This document shows, piece by piece, positions 25,061-35,940 of a DNA stretch of 64,000 nt. Made by a program: the position numbers and the translations under genes. The notes beneath the pieces were generated by a model. It did no database searches. It was not told where the DNA came from and was given only the letters and a program-made list of their open reading frames with translations. Positions within the stretch are counted from its first letter, which is position 1. Each line of letters starts with the position of its first letter. Source of the DNA: Rhopalosiphum padi. Its lineage: Eukaryota > Arthropoda > Insecta > Hemiptera > Aphididae. The stretch is from NCBI RefSeq assembly GCF_020882245.1, contig NC_083599.1, positions 78,904,339 through 78,968,338 on the forward strand. Reading direction: 5' to 3'.

Positions 25061-25178
25061 ACTTAACAAGTCTTTTTTAAGACTTGGTTTACTTAAAAAG
25101 TCTTTTTCAAGACTAGGTTTACTTAAAAAGTCTTTTTCAAGACTAGGTTTACTTAAAAAGTCTTTTTCAAGACTAGGT
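25061..25178. repeat. Four 30-bp tandem units near the hAT right end
   Basis: Units start at 25061, 25091, 25121 and 25151. Each contains ACTTAAAAAGTCTTTTTCAA followed by GACTAGGTTT with few changes. The arms AAAAAGTC and GACT give short inverted pairs. The array lies between the transposase stop and the terminal repeat and could be a subterminal transposase-binding array. Confidence 0.85.
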
Positions 25179-25412
25179 AGTAGGTAGGTATAATGTATAC
25201 TTAAAAAAGTCCTTTTCAGGACTACCAAGTTTTAAAATGTTCACTTTATTATATTATTTACTATACGAAACAAGTATATTATTATAGTTATAATTATTTT
25301 TATATTTTTAAATTCCATTATTATGAAGTTTAATTTTTATTATGAAGAGGGGGGGGTGATACATGAGTCGCCTCACCAAAAAAATACCCCCAAAGCCGCC
25401 ACTGGCCTACTT

Positions 25413-26678
25413 AATACTACATAATATAATAGTTACACATATACATACACATTTCAATAATATTTTGTATTATATTGTCATGATATTTTTATAATTTGTA
25501 TTAATATATTGTATATTTGGTGTTCACCACTGTCCGTACATCATAATACAGTTTAAAACCATATTTAAAACATTAAAACTATCAAAAGTGTATGAAGTGT
25601 ATATTATAATGAGTTTTACAATTACAGTTTAAACTTGATCCAGCCTCTGAACAGTCTGAATCAAGTTTAAACACTATTGTAAAACAGACTCATAAAGAAT
25701 CTTTTTCCTCCCATTCTAATATAAATATTAAATAGTAAACACCTATTATTTTCTCTTTAAATCCTGGTACGTACATACTTATACCTATATTATATATTTT
25801 TTTAATTTTATAATTATCTTGGTAATATTATACATGTATATTATGTTACAATATTGTACATAATAATGCATATTTTGTAATATTTACCAGTAACTTTTAG
25901 TTTACCCGAATTTACATTACTATTTTGTTTTTAAAATTTATTTAAAAGTGAACCGAAGATATTTATTAAAAAATACAAGTACCTATATTATTTTAAAATG
26001 AATGTATACTGACATAAGATAAAATTAGATGTTAATAAAAAAATATTTAAATAGGTACCTATGTTGATTCTCCTCAAAAATATTTTTAAGGAGTAGTGCA
26101 TAGTGGTAACATACTACATACTTGGTGTACATACTGGCTACTATCTATGTATAATGCTACATTAATAATATTAGTTAGGTACTTATATTGATTTATTTAG
26201 ACGTTTTCATTTAATATTTTTAATTTGTGAGATTTTGAGCCTAAGAAGGCCAGATAATGTTTCTAACATTAAAGAATAACTAATAAGTAAATAAGATAAT
26301 ATTATTATAGTGTTTTTTAAACATCAATTATTTAATTATTTGCCATATATTATTATAATATTCAATTTAAAATTAGATATGTGATAAATAATAAGTTTTA
26401 TGTGTATTTAAAGTGTACCATTAAATTATCTGCAGTAATATTTTGTCTTACTATTAATTTAGGTATAACTATAAATATTTCTTGAAGTTAATTAATATAT
26501 TATTTTTAAATACTTTTTTGTTAGTCTGGTTTCTTAACATATTAAGTCTAACATATATATTATAATATCTATAATGTATAGACTGTAGGTATGTTTTTGA
26601 AAACTACATCAGGTATGAATAATTTTTTGCAGGATTTAAAATTAATTTTACAAACATTTTTTATTCATCATTTTTAAA
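25413..26678. other. AT-rich non-coding DNA with one hairpin
   Basis: No gene was seen. Inverted arms of about 33 bp at 25609-25641 and 25659-25693 share GTTTAAACTTGAT and a GTTTTACAAT segment, separated by about 17 bp; the structure may be the remains of a small foldback element. The rest is low-complexity AT-rich DNA that probably includes the 5' flank of the following transposase gene. Confidence 0.5.
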
Positions 26679-28673
26679 ATGATAAAAAGTAATCGAACTA
26701 AATGGAGGAAAAGAAAACAAGAATTAGATAATATTCAAAAAATATATTATCCTATTAATAGTTATAATATTCAAGTAGAACCAACTTACAATACAGATGA
26801 AATTACTTCAGAGTCACAAAAAATTCCATCCACAAGTACTTGCCTAATAAGAACGTCACACATAGAAACAAATACATTTTTCACCAAGCCAGTATCAGCT
26901 ATACCTATAACATCATTTCCATTAAACTTGTTTAATGAAACACCAGACAACCATGAAATAATAGAACAGGAATACATAACAACTAATAATTTTAAGGAAG
27001 AATTAAGCACTTGGGCCATCGAGTGTAATGTCCCCAACATAACTGTTAATAAACTATTAAAATTAATGAAAAAAAATGAAGTAATTAACACTAAAGATCT
27101 ACCAAATGATTGTAGAACATTATTAAATACACCAAAAAAAAAAGTTAGTATTCGAAGTGTAAATCCCGGTCATTATTATCATTTTGGTTTAACTGCTGGA
27201 ATATTAAGATATGCAACATCTGATTTGAGTGAGGTTAAAATAGCCATTGGCATTGATGGTCTTCCTTTATCCAAAAGCAGCAACAGTCAGATTTGGCCTA
27301 TTTTAGCATATATTATTGATACAACAAAGAAAGTTTTTCCTGTAGGCATTTATCACGGAACAGCTAAACCAAAAGATAGCAATGATTTCATGGCAGATTT
27401 CATTACAGAAATGAAAGAACTCATAGTTAATGGTATTGTACTAAATGGTTCTAATAAACAAGTATCAATACATGTATTTGTATGTGATGCCCCAGCTAAA
27501 GCCTTTTTATTAAAAATCAAAGGCCATTCAGGGTTTTTTTCTTGTACTCGATGTGTTCAAGAAGGCGAGTATTATAAAAATCGTGTCTGTTTCCCATACT
27601 CTGATCAAAAATCTGATAAAAGGACACATGGAATGTATTTAAGGAGGTTACATGAAGAGCATCATGTTGGGAACACATTATCAGAACTTATAAAGTTACC
27701 AGGACTAGATTTGGTCCAATCATTTTCTTTAGATTATATGCATTTAGTTTGCCTCGGAGTCGTAAGAAAATTGATTTTACTTTGGCTGCATAAAGGACCA
27801 TTATATGTACGCCTGTCTAGCCATAATGTTAAACAATTAAGTACATCATTATTAAGTACAAATTCTTATATACCTTGTGATTTTGTTAGAAAAGCAAGAG
27901 AAATACATGAAGTAGGCAGGTGGAAAGCCACTGAGTTACGGTTATTTTTAATATATATAGGTCCTATAGTATTAAAAAATATTGTCAAAAAAGATGTATA
28001 TACAAATTTTATGGTTTTGCATGTTGCTATGTTAATACTGCTAAGTCCAAATCGACAAGACTATGTAGCGTATGCAAAACAACTTTTAAATTACTTTGTA
28101 AAAACCTTTGAAATAATTTATGGTCGTGAACACATTTCACATAATGTCCATGGACTTCTACATATATCAGACGATTATGAATACTATGGCCCACTGGATA
28201 ATAGCAGTGCATTTGTTTTTGAAAATTTTATGAAAGAGTTAAAAGCTAAAATAAGAAAACATGATAAACCATTGGAACAATTAGTAAATCGATATACTGA
28301 AAAATACAACAAGATACAAATACCTCAAAATCCAAAACTGCAATTTTTGGTATCAAAACCACATTCAAATGGACCATTAGTTAACAACATTGATGGAGTT
28401 CAGTACAAACAGTTACAAATAAATCGTACAAAAATTAATATATCTATTGATAAAGAGAGTTTTTTCCTTACTAAAAGTGGAGAAGTTGCAAAATGTTTAA
28501 ACATTGTACACTGTCAAAATCATGTAATACTTATCGGAAAGATTTTTGAAAGTAAATCTTTACTCTATACGAATCCAGTTGATTCAACATTATTTAATAT
28601 TTGTATTGTAAATCATCTTTCGGAAAATTTAAAATACTGGAAAGATTTTGAAATTGAAAATAAAATAATGTAA
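26679..28673 (+). CDS. Tnp2-like (CACTA-type) transposase, single intact ORF (Tnp2-1)
   Basis: A 664-residue ORF matches a large invertebrate family related to plant CACTA Tnp2 proteins. Landmarks in order: IGIDGLPLSKSSNSQIWPI (about 189), VFPVGIYHGTAKPKDSNDF (about 220), VFVCDAPAKAFLLKIKGHSG (about 266), a CTRC zinc-ligand pair, FSLDYMHLVCLGVVRKL (about 350), RWKATELRLFLIYIGP (about 413) and YGREHISHNVHGLLHI (about 485). ATG 26679 is followed by a basic segment like that in the second copy. An acceptor-like TTTTTTGCAG at about 26632 may mark an upstream exon. CACTA-type terminal repeats were looked for on both sides and not found, so the element borders are unknown. Roughly 45-50% of residues look shared with the copy at 49031-54753; this is an estimate by eye. 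Confidence 0.8.
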   Translation: MIKSNRTKWRKRKQELDNIQKIYYPINSYNIQVEPTYNTDEITSESQKIPSTSTCLIRTSHIETNTFFTKPVSAIPITSFPLNLFNETPDNHEIIEQEYITTNNFKEELSTWAIECNVPNITVNKLLKLMKKNEVINTKDLPNDCRTLLNTPKKKVSIRSVNPGHYYHFGLTAGILRYATSDLSEVKIAIGIDGLPLSKSSNSQIWPILAYIIDTTKKVFPVGIYHGTAKPKDSNDFMADFITEMKELIVNGIVLNGSNKQVSIHVFVCDAPAKAFLLKIKGHSGFFSCTRCVQEGEYYKNRVCFPYSDQKSDKRTHGMYLRRLHEEHHVGNTLSELIKLPGLDLVQSFSLDYMHLVCLGVVRKLILLWLHKGPLYVRLSSHNVKQLSTSLLSTNSYIPCDFVRKAREIHEVGRWKATELRLFLIYIGPIVLKNIVKKDVYTNFMVLHVAMLILLSPNRQDYVAYAKQLLNYFVKTFEIIYGREHISHNVHGLLHISDDYEYYGPLDNSSAFVFENFMKELKAKIRKHDKPLEQLVNRYTEKYNKIQIPQNPKLQFLVSKPHSNGPLVNNIDGVQYKQLQINRTKINISIDKESFFLTKSGEVAKCLNIVHCQNHVILIGKIFESKSLLYTNPVDSTLFNICIVNHLSENLKYWKDFEIENKIM

Positions 28674-28857
28674 ATAACTCACAATAACTTATTAATTGCA
28701 ATGCCTTTAATTAATTCCTAAATTGTAGTTTTATAATACAAGCTAATAAGAGTGTACATTTTATTTTATTATTATTGTTAGTTATTTTGTAAATTAACTT
28801 CAATTTGATTTGTATATATCATGGATTCACATTTCAGAATTTACATTTAGATTTCAG

Positions 28858-29060
28858 AATGTGGACTGTTGTACATTTCATTAAAGACGATACTGTTGAA
28901 TCAGTTCCTAATATCTGGTACAAAAAAAAAAGAAAACAAGTGTGCTTGGCCCATTTTAAAACATTCTGTAAAAAAAATGATAGAAAAAAGAGCATATCCA
29001 AATGAAATTGATTTTCAGTGGTTGCCAGCTAGAGTTCTTGGACATTCATATAGTAAAACT
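28858..29060 (+). pseudogene. Decayed first exon of an uncharacterised aphid-type protein family
   Basis: The segment reads MWTVVHFIKDDTVESVPNIW, then after a frame change in the A-run at about 28921-28930 continues CAWPILKHSVKK and PARVLGHSYS. I recall this pattern (VVxFxxDxxVExVPxxW followed by CxWP) as the N-terminal exon of a protein family common in aphids. Only this exon is present, the frame is broken, and the piggyBac element begins a few bases downstream, so the insertion may have disrupted it. Confidence 0.5.
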
Positions 29061-29068
29061 TAGTTTAA

Positions 29069-31657
29069 CAGGTTAACTGTCATGTGTACCATATATGGTA
29101 CACTGTTGTATTGCCAAGCAATTAATACAATTTATTACAATGTTTGTCCAATACACTATACCCACAATAATCATAAAATAAGCTTTTTAGTTTATGCTTT
29201 TAGTATTTGAATGGTCATTATGTAATTATTTATACTAAAAAATTAATTATTTTAACATGTACCAAAAATGGTACACGATTAGTTTAATCATCATGACTAA
29301 TAATAATCTAATAAATGTTAGTAAAGTAATTCCTAGATGGTACGCATAATGTCCATGTCTTGGAACTATTATCTTATCGCTCATTTAGACATGAAATTAT
29401 TTTATTATTCTTTAGGTTTTTCCCTTTATATCTTGTTTATTATTTCTGATTTCAATTGTATGTCGTATACGGGCTATCGACAAACTATACACGGTCACAC
29501 GGGTTTGTCTTAGTAGACGGTTGTATTTCATTGCGTTGTGTTGCCTCGTATCAATTTCAAATTCTTTTGTTTATTTTGTATATTTATAAAATATTGAAAT
29601 CGAAAATGAATAGACAAAAAATAGAAGCTATGCTGGAATCAAATTCGGACTCATATTCGGAAGATTACGACGATACTGACGCTGATCCAAACTGGTCCTC
29701 GGAAAGTGAACCGGACGAAAATATTTACGAACGTGAATTATTGGATAATTGTAACGTAACTATTAATACGATTGGTAATAATTGGAATAACGATTTTTCT
29801 AATGGACAGCTAAATAGTCATATAATTTTTAATCCTGATGTAAATACTATTGGAATAAATCCAGATATAATTGAAACTATGTCTGATGCCAGTCCTATCG
29901 ACTTTTTTTATCTTTTTTTTTGACAAAGAAATTATTGACATGTTAGTGGTTGAAACAAACAGGTATGCTAATGCTAAAAAAAACACAGCAGGCTTATCTC
30001 GACATGCTAGAATTAGAAAATGGGTCGACACAAATGAGCAGGAAATTAAACTCTTTTTTGGTATTGCTATGTGGATGGGCATGATGAAACTGCCATCAAT
30101 TGCTCACTATTGGAAAAATTCTAAATTATATTCTTGCAATATTCCAAAATTTATGTCCCGAAACAGGTTTGAAATTATTTTGAGTATGTTACACATTTCT
30201 GATAATGACAAAGCTCCTACTAATGATAGATTATACAAAATCCAAATATTGATTGATTTACTCGTCGAAAAGTTCAATAGTGCAGTAATTCCTGAAGAGT
30301 CAGTTTGTATCGATGAGTCTATGGTCCCTTACTTGGGTCGATTATCGTTTCGGCAGTATATTTCTAATAAACGTCATCGTTATGGAGTCAAAATCTTTAA
30401 GCTGTGTACACGGGACTTTTATACGTCAAAATATAAAATATATGCAGGAAAAGAAGCGACAATGGGTGATTCAGTTTCATGTAATGTAGTAATGGAACTA
30501 ATGGAACCATATCTCGATTTCGGTAGAACATTGTATGCAGATAATTGGTATAACTCCATTGACTTAGCGGAAAAATTATTGCAACAGAAAACACACTTAG
30601 TAGGAACATTTAGATCAAATAGAAAAAGAAATCCTAAAGATGTAACACAAAAAAAACTTAACCGGGGTGAAATATTTGCAAAAAAGAGTGATCGCGAAAT
30701 TATGGTACTAAAATGGAGAGACCGTAGAGATGTTCTTATGATAAGTACAAAACATTCAAACACGATGGAAGAAGTCATGGCTAAAAGAGGAATTAAAATA
30801 AAACCAAAAGTTGTTATCGACTATAATCGTGGTAAGGGATACATCGATTTAACTGATCAAATGGGATCTTATAGTAGCTGTCTAAGAAGAGGTGTGAAGT
30901 GGTACCGTAAAGTTGCTATGGATATTATTTGCAACACATCATTATTGAATGCTTTTAGTATTTATAAAGGAGTCACTGGAAATTCTAAGACAATTACCCA
31001 GTTCAAAGACGACATTATTAATGGATTAATTCAGCAATCAAACAGTGTTCCAGAAGTTCCAGAATTATATGATGAACATAAGTTGGTAAACAATAAAAAA
31101 AGAGGTCGATGTAATCAATGCTACAAACACATTTCTCGAACAGAAGGTAATATACTTATACATAATTGTTATATTTTATTGTATTAAATAAATACATTTT
31201 TGTATACAGGAACGCAGATAGCAAGAAAGAAAACCTCTCGCGTATCAACGATTTGTCCTAAATGTGATTCCTATTTTTGTTTGGATTGTTTTTTTCGAAT
31301 TCATGCATACAAAAAAAAATAAAAATAAAATGTTACAAAATAAAATTTAAAAAAAATGATAATGTTACAAAATAAAACAAAAAAAAATATTGTAATTAAT
31401 TGTTATATTACAGTAAAACATGTCATTAATAAAAATATTGATTAAAATATTAAAAATTTATAAATTTATTTCGCTATTTTTACTAAAACATTACTAGGAG
31501 GCCACACAAACATAACTCATAGGAAAATCACATTTACGTGTACCCATTTTGGCGCACGGTGTAACTAATGTCAATGAATCGAATGTACCTTATATGGTAC
31601 ATGTGGCTCGATAATAATGTTCAGCCGTGTACCAGAAATGGTACACATAGCAACATG
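29069..31657 (+). mobile_element. piggyBac element (piggyBac-1) with palindromic subterminal motifs
   Basis: The left side has TTAA (29065-29068) followed by CAGGTTAACTGTCATGTGTACC. The right side ends with a related inverted sequence followed by TTATAA, a likely decayed TTAA. Four near-palindromes of the form TGTACC(N5-6)GGTACA lie at about 29087, 29258, 31582 and 31629, two near each end, and look like transposase-binding sites. The coding region between them carries one frameshift. The ends are less certain than those of piggyBac-2. Confidence 0.65.
29606..31322 (+). pseudogene. piggyBac-1 transposase with a one-base frameshift in a T run
   Basis: The N-terminus (from ATG 29606) is acidic and Ser-rich, as in other piggyBac proteins. 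The frame changes in the T9 run at 29913-29921: upstream reads SPIDFFYLFF, downstream continues DKEIIDMLVVETNRYA in another frame. The three catalytic aspartates appear in VCIDESMVPYLGR, TLYADNWYNS and YIDLTDQM. A short intron (31147-31209) separates the main exon from a last exon (31210-31322) that completes the Cys-rich C-terminal domain (CNQC, CPKC, CLDC). A single slip in a homopolymer is the only visible defect, so the break is recent, an assembly error, or bypassed by slippage. Confidence 0.88.
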
Positions 31658-31922
31658 TTATAAACATTTAAAAAAGTAAAATCTATATAATTGATATAGG
31701 TACACATTTGAAATGAACAACTGCTAGTCGCTAATGACAATAGTATGTCATTTACATGAAAAACTTTAAGTTATTAAATTTTAAAAAACACAACTGTTAA
31801 AAAATAACTTATAATTATTATTTTTGCTGAATTAATATAATAATAAGTACCTATATTAAGACATAATACACAGTAAAATTAAATAGTAGTAAGTACCTAA
31901 TAATAGATGCGTTTTTATGTTG
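31658..31922. other. Non-coding DNA between piggyBac-1 and Harbinger-2
   Basis: No gene or terminal repeat was seen. By analogy with Harbinger-1 this side should hold exon 1 of the MADF partner and one inverted end; neither is present, so that end of Harbinger-2 appears lost. Confidence 0.4.
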
Positions 31923-34688
31923 TTAAATTTTTTCATTTTGCCACGGTACAGACCCTGCTGGGGAATTAAAAAAATCTTTATATAATTCTCGTGTTGCAAA
32001 CGCTGCCCGTCCAGCTCCACCGCCTTGCATAGGTATATTATTTAGAGTAATATTTGAAACGGGTTCATTTATATTTTGAAAAACTTCATTGGTACAATTG
32101 CTGTATTTTTTTATATAGTTGTGAAGAACGCAAATTGCTAAAATAATATAGTCCACATTTTCTGGTTTAGACTGTATCCTTCTGTTAAAAATACGAAATT
32201 TTTGTACTAGAATTCCAAAACAATTTTCGACTACTCTCCGCGTTCTACAAACACGATAGTTATAAATTCGTTTGAACAAGTCGTCAAGTTGCTTCCCAGG
32301 ATACGGTCTCATTAAGTACGTTTTCAGTGGAAACGCTTCGTCGCCTAGTATAACGTACGGTGCAGAAATATTGGTATTTGGTAGAATTTCATCATTAGGA
32401 ATATTTAATGAACCATTTTCTAATGATTTTCCTAAATTAGAATGTGCCAATATACCACCATCGCTGTTTTTACCGTAAGCACCCACATCTACTGCTATAA
32501 AATTGTAATTTGCATCTACTAATGCTAGCAAAACAACTGAAAACGTTTTTTTGTAGTTAAAAAAATTAGATCCAGAATTTGCTGGAGCTTGGATAGTGAC
32601 ATGTTTGCCGTCTAGCGCTCCTAAACAGTTAGGAAAATTCCAAACGTTCCAAAAATCATTGGAGATTTGTTTCCATCGTTCTTCAGTTGGTTGAGGCATA
32701 ACTTCAGTCTTCAAATTTTTTAATATACTTTGACAAGTGTCAATTACTATTTTATAAACTGTTGCGTGACCTAGGCGGTAACTGAAGGATATTGTCTTAA
32801 ACGAATCTCCTGTCGCTAAAAACCTAAATAAAAAAACAAACATTTTTTATAATTATAAATATATTATACTTATATTAGATTCTGAGGAAGCGATGAATGT
32901 ATTCAATTTACAATAATGTTTTTTTTATTTAAATTTTTTAATTTTTGTATGTCATCGTCCGTTTGGGGCAGTAAAACTACTTCGATTTTCTTCAACCTAA
33001 AACTTTAATACAAGGCTTCTGATATGTTTTTACAATAACAGTTAAAAAAATTTTAAAAATAAATAGGTACAATTTTTTTTTTCGACTTTTGACAACATTT
33101 ATCAAATTAAAATCTAATGAAAAAAAAATTAATTTTAAACAGTGAATTATAAAATAAATTAATTTTTTTAAATTTTTATATAAATTGATATTTAATCTCT
33201 TTTTTTAGGAAAAATATGCAAAACTCGCTGGAATAGCATTAAGGATAACTATCGAAAATCTATTAAAAAAACAACAAGTGGTCAAGCATTTAGAGAAATT
33301 AAAAAATATAAATATGATGATCAGCTTCAGTTTTTAAAGCCTCATTTACAAGAGAGGGATACTTTAGGAAATTTAAAAGATGTGAATAACGATGATTTAG
33401 AGAATTCTAGTAATGACAGTGAGAACGATGTGGAAAATGTTAGCACAGTTCAAAATATTGAGATTAATATTAGTGGCAATACAGATGGTGAAGATCAATT
33501 ACCAAAAACTCCAGAATATCAATCTGCAGTTCGCAAATGTACAAAAAAACGTACAACCAAAACTCCGGAATCGGCTTTGAGTACTTTAATGAAGTATATA
33601 ATGCAAAAAAGAGAAAATGATATAGCTAATACTACACAAACCCATTCTGTTGATGCTTTATTAGCCTGCCTTTCACCCACACTCAAATCATTTACGCCAT
33701 ACTATTTAAACATAGTGAAATCAAAAATTTTTTCTATAGTTCAAGAATATGAAATTCAAATGATTGTAGACCAAGAAAAGAAAAAAACAACTTTTATGAC
33801 ACCATATCCCACACAATTGCTACCACCTCAGCAACAGTTTAGTCGAGAGTTTAATCAAAACTTTCCATCAAGTTCTGCACAACATCTTAACCACAATACG
33901 TATCCTAGTACTCAATTACAGAAAGAGATGCCATCACCAAGTGTGTATCAAATTATTCTTCTTCACCACCTTCTCCACAAGTCAGTCACGTTGCTTCAAT
34001 TAGTAATACGAAAAATATTATAGAAACACCACATGATATTAGCTCACCAACTACATCTGATTATTCATCCACACCATCTCCACAGTTCGTTCATCAATTT
34101 TTTCAACATTTTTCAAATAAAGATAATATACAATAATATCACATAATATAAAATTACCTACCTTTTAAATATGATGTTTGTTGAATTGATTGGTATTAAG
34201 TTTTAAATTGCTTAAAATGTTATACACTACTTTAGATATATAATTAAGAAATATATTGTATGATTAATTTTATTATTCTCAAATTAATTAATTAAATTAT
34301 AATATTGTTAAGTCAAATTGTAATTGCATACAGTTTGGTTGTAAGTAGGTTCATATTTATCTATACAGTATACATACCTCAGACAGACAGCTAATCGTTC
34401 TTTTGGTGTTATTGCTGGTCTCCAAAAACTATCTTGTTTTTTTATATCATGTTCAATTTTACTTAATAATAAATTAAAACAGTACTGTGACATTCGAAAA
34501 TATTCAAAAAATTTTGTTTCGTGATCTACCAACTCTCCATACAAAGTTGCAAATTCGCCTTCAATTTTTCTTTTTTCCCATAAATCATGAACCCAAATCC
34601 TTTTTTGTTTGTTGTTCTTTTCCTCTTCATCCAGCAGCAAGGCAAGTACTGCTAGATCTTCTAGCGATTCGTCTACACTTCCAGTCAT
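31923..34688 (-). CDS. Harbinger-2 DDE transposase, two exons, intact
   Basis: Exon 1 is 34688-34378 and exon 2 is 32823-31923; phases agree across a 1.55-kb intron for a 403-residue protein. Exon 1 has LLLDEEE, IWVHDLW and YFRMSQYCF. Exon 2 has FLATGDSFKTISFSYRLG, LGALDGKHVTIQAPA, VILGDEAFPLKTYLMRPYPG and RRVVENCFGILVQKF, which carry the DDE residues, then AICVLHNYI and a C-terminal W-rich tail. Its partner gene lies on the other strand inside the intron. No inverted repeat or target duplication could be paired, because the left flank looks deleted. The right end is probably near 34830 (TAAATAGACCTTTA). Confidence 0.9.
32878..33180. repeat. Fragment of a dispersed repeat (TTCTGAACGGAG family)
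   Basis: The segment starts GATTCTGAGGAAGCGATGAATG and continues with T-rich sequence and an AACTTTAATACAAGGCTTCT segment. The order and wording resemble the element at 41770-42595. Only one end can be seen. It lies in the Harbinger-2 transposase intron, upstream of the partner-gene exon. Confidence 0.4.
33209..34136 (+). pseudogene. Harbinger-2 MADF partner, exon 2 only, one frameshift
   Basis: After an acceptor (TTTTTTTAG) the frame opens with CKTRWNSIKDNYRKSIKK, the second half of a MADF domain, continues through an acidic/Ser-rich stretch, a basic segment (KCTKKRTTK) and a BESS-like region (ALLACLSPTLKSFTPYY), then shifts frame near 33945 and ends in a Ser/Pro/Gln-rich tail (stop at 34134). 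The first exon with the N-terminal half of MADF is not found downstream of the transposase, where Harbinger-1 keeps it. It lies wholly inside the transposase intron, as in Harbinger-1. Confidence 0.75.
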
Positions 34689-34699
34689 ATTATAATTTT

Positions 34700-35940
34700 T
34701 TTCAAATACCCAAAAACCAAAACAACAGTGAAAAATGGAATGTAAAAAACGTGCGTGTGTTCAGTAGTTAGGTTTTAACTGCACTGAACGGGCACGGACA
34801 ACGGATACTGATCGGACACGGAACGGTTATATGTAAATAGACCTTTAGTCTAGGGCCGGTTCGCGGTCGCGTCGGGTCCGACGTCAACTTGTGGTTGAGA
34901 GAGGGCTTACGGCGAGGCTATCCGCGCAAATGCCGTTTGAATTCAAACGGTCTTTGCGCGGGGCCGCGTCATACGTAATAGGTTTGCTGAGCAATTGCCC
35001 GTTCGCGTGCGCCGTACGGCGGGCGACAACGAAAGCCAGTAAAACAAACCATTATTTTGCCGATGCACTATGCAGCGTTGTTATTTACGTAGTTAATCAT
35101 TTTTTTTTTTTTATAAAATTTTCGGAAGTCAAATTATTTTTAAAATCTAGATTGAATTTAAAATTAATTAGGAACAATAAGTCTACATTTTTTCCCTCAA
35201 TTTTCAAGGGAGGCACTGCCTCCCTTGCTTCCCCCCCCCCCCTAAATCGCCACTGGAGTGCGATAACCAATATAACAGCTATTTCGTTTACTAGCGGCAT
35301 GTATGCGAAATGCGAAGTGGATAATAATAACAATATAATAATAATTAATAACGCACGATAATGTCAACGGACTGATTCGCGCTATGCTTACTCGGACAGG
35401 TGATAATAATGAAATAATACACGCGCAGGCGGCGTTTGATCACACTGCGAAAACACTCGGGCGGGCGACGGTTTACGGCGATTTTATATTATGCCGGATA
35501 ATTATGGCGTGTTATGGTGCGGACGGACGAGAACTGCGAACGACACATATGCTATGGCAACACCACCAGTACTGGTTTACCCATAGATATTAAACATATG
35601 GATACGGCATTACTTTATACATTCTACATACACTGTTTAGGTCAACATAACGGAGAGAGAAACGATGGTTCTCACTCGCACACATTTTCTGTGTGAAAAG
35701 GAAAATAAAACTCTTGTAAGAGAGAGAAAACATAATATGTACAGATAATTGATAAGAGATTATTATTATAGAAGATTATTAAATATTCATTTTAAATTCA
35801 TTTCATCATTGATAAAATGATAAATGATAATTGATATTGATCATTATATTTTAAATATTATTTTATTAGTTCAGTTTTACACTGCACAATCCATCGGTAG
35901 TGACATTATAATATATTTTAAACTAATATTTTCTCATAGT
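34700..35940. other. Mixed repeat DNA: Harbinger-2 end, hairpin, hAT end, no gene
   Basis: About 34770-34835 is a CpG-rich stretch with ACGG repeats, probably the right end of Harbinger-2. A perfect-looking hairpin lies at 34922-34961. At about 35180-35258 the sequence ends AAATCGCCACTG after a C-run, the complement of a hAT terminus (CAGTGGCGATTT), so a truncated hAT end is present. The rest (35260-35940), including a GC-richer block near 35400-35600, has open frames that I judge non-coding. Confidence 0.45.
34922..34961. repeat. Hairpin with 18 of 20 paired bases per arm
   Basis: The arm parts CCGCGCAAA and CCGTTTGAA pair with TTCAAACGG and TTTGCGCGG, separated only by a two-base mismatch within each arm and with no loop. 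It stands in a GC-rich island within AT-rich DNA and may be a foldback tip or a terminal-repeat junction. Confidence 0.7.

Larger units (their letters stand above)
18853..25404 (+). mobile_element. hAT element with 8-bp target duplication, interrupted by a Harbinger
   Basis: Ends are CAGTGGCGGCTTTGGGGGT at 18853 and its complement ending at 25404. The 8-bp duplication GCCTACTT lies at 18845-18852 and 25405-25412. Without the nested 3.26-kb Harbinger and its duplication, the element is about 3.29 kb, a normal size for a ZMYM1-type hAT. The left subterminal region (18870-19330) holds several short inverted pairs built on GAGGCG (for example GAGGCGACGTTGAACGTCGCCTC near 19166). The right subterminal region contains a 30-bp tandem repeat. 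Confidence 0.93.

Noticed and set aside
25034..25228. Minus-strand ORF with repeated SLEKDFLSKP
   Set aside because: It is the translation of the 30-bp tandem DNA repeat at the hAT end; there is no start context and no homology.
34891..35361. 156-codon ORF over the hairpin and hAT end
   Set aside because: It crosses a hairpin, a T-run and a hAT terminus and ends in Asn/Ile-rich low complexity, so it is non-coding.
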